Shown: positions 59,150 to 64,000 of the stretch, one piece after another
Position numbering within the stretch: the stretch's first letter is position 1
Layout of the letters: each line of letters starts with the position of its first letter
Source: Dastarcus helophoroides
Lineage: Eukaryota > Arthropoda > Insecta > Coleoptera > Bothrideridae
Direction of reading: 5' to 3'
Assembly: GCA_028583605.1 (NCBI GenBank)
Contig: CM053333.1
Location: 31,883,976-31,947,975, forward strand
DNA: 64,000 nt
Translations under genes and position numbers: made by a program
The notes under the pieces: model-generated
What the model was told of the DNA's origin: nothing
Database searches by the model: none
What the model saw: the letters and a program-made list of their open reading frames with translations, nothing else

Positions 59150-62100
59150 TGGGAGTATGACAATTTTGACTCTTTTTGAAAATTCTGACTACCGACATTT
59201 CTAGGTTTTTTAAAAATTTCGATTTTTAAAAATTTCAGTGTTTTTCTCGGAATTTCGATTTTTCCCAAGGCTTTACTTTTTCTGTTTTCTGGACGTAATA
59301 AATTTTTATTGTTAAAAATATGGGAAGTTTTTTAATTTCTCATATTTGTGAAGTTTCTCATTGTGAAGTGACATTCTAACAGAAGTTAGAAAATCAGGAA
59401 TGTCACTTTTTTAAAAATTTCAACTTACAAAAAAAGAGATTTTTTGATAATTTCGACTTTTTTCAAAAGTTAAATATTTTTTAATTTCCAGTTTTTTGAA
59501 TATGTTGACTTCATAATATGAGTGTTTTTGGAAATTTTGACTATTTCAAAATTTCGACTTTTTCAAATAGTTGACTTTTTTTGAAAATTTCGAGCACTTA
59601 AATGTTTTAGAGTTTTCTGCAAATTGCGGCTTTTTAAAACATTCGTCTCTTCTTAAAATTTTCTTCTTTTTTTTAAGAATTCGAGTTATCGACTTGTTTT
59701 CAAAATTCTGACATTTTAAAATTTCCACTTATATTTCAAACTTACCATTTTTTTTTAAATTTATATTTTTTCTCGGAACTTTAACCTATAATCTAAACAA
59801 TGCAGCTATTTCAAAACTGTCACCATTTTTCAAAATTTTGATATTTTTTCAAACACTATTGTTCAAAATTTTTATCTTTTTGTAAAACATTTTCTTTAAA
59901 ATGTTTCGATTTTCTAAAACTTTCAATGTTTTAAAAAAATTGAAAATTTCGACTTTTTCAAATAGTTGACTTTTCGAGCACTTAAATCTTTCAACTTTTC
60001 TGAGACTTGCACCCTTTTAAAACATTCGTCTGTTCTTAAAAATGCCTACTTCTTCTTTTAAAGAATTCGAGTTTTTTTTTGAAGTTATCGACTTATTTTC
60101 AAAATTCTGACGTTTTAAAATTTTGACTTATATTTCAAACTTTACATTTTTTTAAAATTTATACTTTTTCTCGGAACTTTAACCTATAATTTAAACATTG
60201 CAGCTATTTCAAAACTTTCACCATTTTTCAAAATTTTAATATTTTTTCAAACACTATTGTTCAAAATTTTCAAAGTTCTTATCTTTTTGTAAAATATTTT
60301 CTTTGAAATGTTTTGATTTTCTAAAACTTTCAATGTTTTTAAAAAATTTAAAATTTCGACTTTTTCAAATAGTTGAATTTTTTGAAAATTTCGAGCACTT
60401 AAATCTTTCAACTTTTTCTGAGAATTGCGCCCTTTTAAGACATTCGTCTTGTCTAAAAATGCCTACTTCTTTTAAAGATGCGAGTTTTTTTTTAAGTTAT
60501 CGACTTATTTTCAAAATTCTGACGTTTTAAAATTTTCACTTATATTTCAAACTTTACATTTTTTTTAAATTTATACTTTTTCCCGGAACTTTAACCTATA
60601 ATTTAAACATTGCAGCTATTTCAAAACTTTCACCATTTTTCAAAATTTTAATATTTTTTCAAACACTATTGTTCAAAATTTTCAAAGTTCTTATCTTTTT
60701 GTAAAATATTTTCTTTGAAATGTTTTGATTTTCTAAAACTTTCAATGTTTTTAAAAAATTGAAAATTTCGACTTTTTCAAATAGTTGAATTTTTTGAAAA
60801 TTTCGAGCACTTAAATCTTTCTACTTTTTCTGAGAATTGCGCCCTTTTAAAACATTCGTCTCTTCTAAAAATGCCTACTTCTTTTACAGATGCGAGTTTT
60901 TTTTTAAGTTATCGACTTATTTTCAAAATTCTGACGTTTTCAAATTTCCACTTATATTTCAAACTTTCCATTTTTTAAAAACCTATATTTTTTCTCGGAA
61001 TTTTATTTTTATTTTATAATCTTTTATTTTATAATCTGAAAATTGCAGCTATTTCAAAACTTTTACTATTTTTCAAAATTTTGATATTTTTTCAAACACA
61101 ACATTTTCAAAGTTTTTATCCTATTGTGAAACATTTTCTTTAAAATGTTTTGATTTTTTAAAAGTTTCAATGTTTTCAAAAACTTGAAAATTTCGACTTT
61201 TTCAAATAATTGACTTTTTTTGACAATTTCGAGCACTCATATCTTTCAACTTTTTTGAGAATTGAGGCTTTTTAAAACATTCGTCTCTTCTTAAAAATGC
61301 CTACTTTCTCTTTTAAAGAATTCGAGTTTTTTTTAAGTTATAGACTTATTTTCAAAATTTTGACGTTTTAAAATTTTGACTTATATTTTAAACTTTCCAT
61401 TTTTTTAAAAATCTATATTTTCTCTCGGAATTTTAACCTATAATCTAAAAAATAAAGCTAGTTCAAAACTTTCACCATTTTTCAAAATGTTGATATTATT
61501 TGAAACACTATTGTTCAAAATTTTCAAAGTTTTTATCTTATTGTAAAACATTTTCTTTCAAATGTTTTGATTTTCTTAAGCTTTCAATCTTTTCAAAAAC
61601 TTGAAAATATCGACTTTTTTAAATAGTTGACTTTTTTTGAAAATTTCGTGCACCTAAATCTTTCAACTTTTTCTGAAAATTGCAGCCTTTTAAAACATTT
61701 CGTTTCTTCTGAAGAATTCCTACTGATTTTTAAAATAATTTTAGGCATTTTAAATTTTCCATTTATATTTCAAACTTCCAATTTTTCAAAAAAGTTATAC
61801 TTTTTCTCGGAATTTTAACCCGTAATCCAAAAATTTTAGCTAATTTAAAATTCTCATTATTTTTCAAAAGTTTTGATATTTTTTGAAACATCATCATTTG
61901 AAATTTCGACTTTTTCTCCAAGTTTTTATCTTGTTGTAGACGACTTCGTTTGAAATATTTTGCTTTTCCTAAACTTTCAATGTTTCCAAAAATGTAGACT
62001 TTTTGAAAATTTTGCTTTTTTAAATTTTCGACCATTAAAAAGTTTTGACTGTTTTTTACAAATTGACCTGGTTTTTTCTCAAAATTTTCACGTATTTCAA

Positions 62101-62822
62101 TTTTATTTAAGAACTTGTCAATCTTTTTTTTAATTTCCACCTTATTTGAAAATGTTGGTCTTTTGCAAAACTCATTTTTTTTTAAATTTAAAATTTCCAT
62201 ATTAATAATTGCTTTCAAATTTTTAACTTTTTTAAGAAGTGAGATTTTTTAAATTACCACTTTGCAAAAAAAAATGCTCTCTTTAATTTTCCACCTTATT
62301 TCAAAAATTGAATTTTTTGCAAAATTCACCTTTTTCTTGAAAATTTTAACTTTTGAAAGCATTTATTTTTCCAAGTTTTGACTTTTATTAAAAACTGTAG
62401 CTTTTTTAAATATTTTCACGTTTTAACTGTTTTCACAATTTCTACTGTTTTGAATATTTTCACCTTTTTTGAAGATTTCTACTTGTTTAAAATTTACAAT
62501 TATTTCAAAAGATCGTTTTTTAAGATTTCAATTTTTTCTCGAAATGTTGACTTTCTGAAAATATTTTGTGAGAATTTCATTTTTTAAACTCCTATTTGAA
62601 ATTTCTGATTTTTGCGAAAATTTTCAAATTTTTAAAAATGTTCAAACTTGAATTTTTACAGACTCTCTACTTTATTTAAATGTCAATACTAAACTTTTGA
62701 CTTGGTTTAATTTGACCCATTCAATTGGATTCTGACTTTTCAAAATTTTACCTTTTTTCAAAATTTTCCTTTTCAAGGTTTTTCAAATTTTTCGAAATTT
62801 TGATACTTTTTGAAACACCATT
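59150..62822 (-). repeat. GAAATTTTGAC satellite, block 3 (T-rich on +)
   Basis: Same monomer family as block 1. 59560-61760 has a clear higher-order array of about 390-425 bp: the phrase TTTTTCAAATAGTTGACTTT with AATTTCGAGCACTTAAATCT and AAAACATTCGTCTCTTCT begins at about 59567, 59957, 60360, 60772, 61197 and 61618. Other shared blocks are GACTTATTTTCAAAATTCTG, TTCTCGGAACTTTAACCTAT and CTATTTCAAAACTTTCACCA. Six copies in total. Confidence 0.92.
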
Positions 62823-63284
62823 GATAACGAAGGCTTCCACGGCCAGAATCAGTGCAGGATATACTTCTTCCGGGATTGGACCGTGTCAAAGAACTACTAA
62901 AAGTGTTCGACGTTTCGCCCACCATCGTAGGGGGCTTCTTCAGGAACAAAGAAAGAAAAAATGAAAAGGGGAATATGAGGGAATAAGCAAAAAACGAAAG
63001 AATGAAAAGGCCAATTTCAAAACATCAGAGCACGGTAACTGAGTTATATATAGTGAATCATAAGTAGCTGAACTACCAACAGTTAAAACACTGTCACCTA
63101 GCGAAGCGGTTGCTCTCTAGGAACAATTTCCCAGAAGACAAGGATTCTAATGCACAGACCAATAGGTGTGAACATTTATTAGATTCGAAGTTTGGAAACC
63201 AAAGACAAGATCGCAACCGATCTTTGGTTTCCAAACTTTGGATCTAATAAAAGTTCAAACCTATTGGTCTGTGCATTAGAATCC
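62823..63284 (-). mobile_element. Composite Penelope-like unit plus palindrome
   Basis: 62823-63050 is a fuller copy of the unit at 31118, retaining the minus-strand CCTGAAGAAGCCCCCTACGA and GGTGGGCGAAACGTCGAACA. At about 63050 it switches to the reverse complement of the sequence following the palindromes in the mariner element (63065-63140 matches 57654-57730 inverted), then a third palindrome copy (63141-63284). The joint presence suggests that palindrome and unit belong to one element. No ORF. Confidence 0.7.
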
Positions 63285-63289
63285 TAGAA

Positions 63290-63660
63290 AATGTTACTTT
63301 AAAATTTCTTTTAAAATTTCTACTTTATTTAGATGAAGAGTTTATGAAAAGTTTGACTTTTTGAAAAGCTCGATTCTATTAAAATTTTGACCTTTTTCAA
63401 GACTTTGACTTTCCTCAAAAACTTCAACTTATGTTTGGAATTTCGAATTTTCCTAGACATTTTCACTTTTTGGGGGAACGTTCTGAAATTTTTGATTTTA
63501 TTGCAAAATATCGACCAATGAAAATATCGAGCTATTTTCCCAATTTTTCAAATTTCAACCATTTTTCAAAAAAACTGATTTGTTTAATTTTATAAGATTT
63601 TGACTTTTTGAGACTGAAAAAAGTGAAAAATAGATTGAAATTTTAAAGATTTTCTTGTTT
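63290..63660 (-). repeat. GAAATTTTGAC satellite, block 3 continuation
   Basis: T-rich degenerate monomers continue after the composite insertion and fade by about 63660. Confidence 0.8.
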
Positions 63661-64000
63661 GGTTTACGGTTCAAATTCTGAGAGAATTTTGGATTTGTGT
63701 CCATGTAATCCAAATTTCTCAGGAACAGAGCGCAATTTTCTCCTTGATCCTGAGATTAGAAAAATTGTCGTTTTATGGATGTCGGTGTTCAAACGATGTT
63801 AGGTAATTGCATTAGTATCCTTTGCCTTGAATTTTTCTTTGATTCAAAAGGAATGTGCTTCCATGAAACCGATAATGCGATATATAATTCTTCTGTAATG
63901 TTCTACTTAGCTTATAATTCACATCGGTTCACTTAACAATTTAACAATATATTACCAGTCATATCATTAATCAAGTTGCAATATTCTGCTACTGTATTGC
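63661..64000. other. AT-rich spacer, no gene seen
   Basis: Unrecognised sequence to the window edge. Confidence 0.4.

Overview
This window looks like repeat-dominated, AT-rich DNA from an arthropod, most likely an insect. The reasons are the absence of any bacterial-style gene layout, the types of transposon remnants present (a non-LTR retrotransposon reverse transcriptase, a mariner-like element, solo LTRs with 4-bp target duplications, a Penelope-like repeat), and a candidate intron of only 53 bp. The species cannot be named from the sequence. No complete protein-coding gene is recognisable. The longest open frames (for example 2470-4605, 13854-15806 and 9769-10923) are translations of simple repeats and are not genes. 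The picture fits pericentromeric or sex-chromosome heterochromatin, or the inside of a very large intron; that is inference.

Layout: 1-4650 holds a degenerate GGTACC-containing tandem repeat, an AT-rich spacer, a 1.9-kb (TTCC)n polypyrimidine array with a higher-order repeat, and a 168-bp pogo/Tigger-like MITE. 4651-15850 alternates AT-rich spacer with a pentamer microsatellite, a 540-bp heptamer array, a 1.06-kb purine array and a 1.9-kb pyrimidine array. 15850-23440 is mostly single-copy-looking sequence with a broken LINE reverse transcriptase (minus strand), a Penelope-like fragment joined to it, a diverged tandem duplication and three weak candidate exons. 23440-27535 is a 4.1-kb polypyrimidine domain with repeated non-pyrimidine islands.

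28380-31740, 41860-54660 and 59150-63660 share one satellite-like family built on a 17-20 bp A/T-rich monomer that keeps recurring as GTCGAAATTTTGAAAAA (or its complement). Its strand sense flips: T-rich on + in the first and last block, A-rich in the middle block. Each block has grown its own higher-order unit of about 300-425 bp. Between them, 35484-39455 is a 14-bp GTCCTTGGTCCTTC-type minisatellite, and 40785-41052 is a foldback element.

The best-defined mobile elements are two solo LTRs of one family in opposite orientation (53495-53842 and 56050-56391, TSDs AGAT and ATAA), a mariner-like element (57128-58828, TA duplication) carrying a ruined transposase tail and a tandemly duplicated long palindrome, and a 246-bp retroposed unit (31118-31363) with an 11-bp target duplication inside the satellite. 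Copies of the palindrome and of this unit recur at 62823-63284, linking them as parts of one repeat family.
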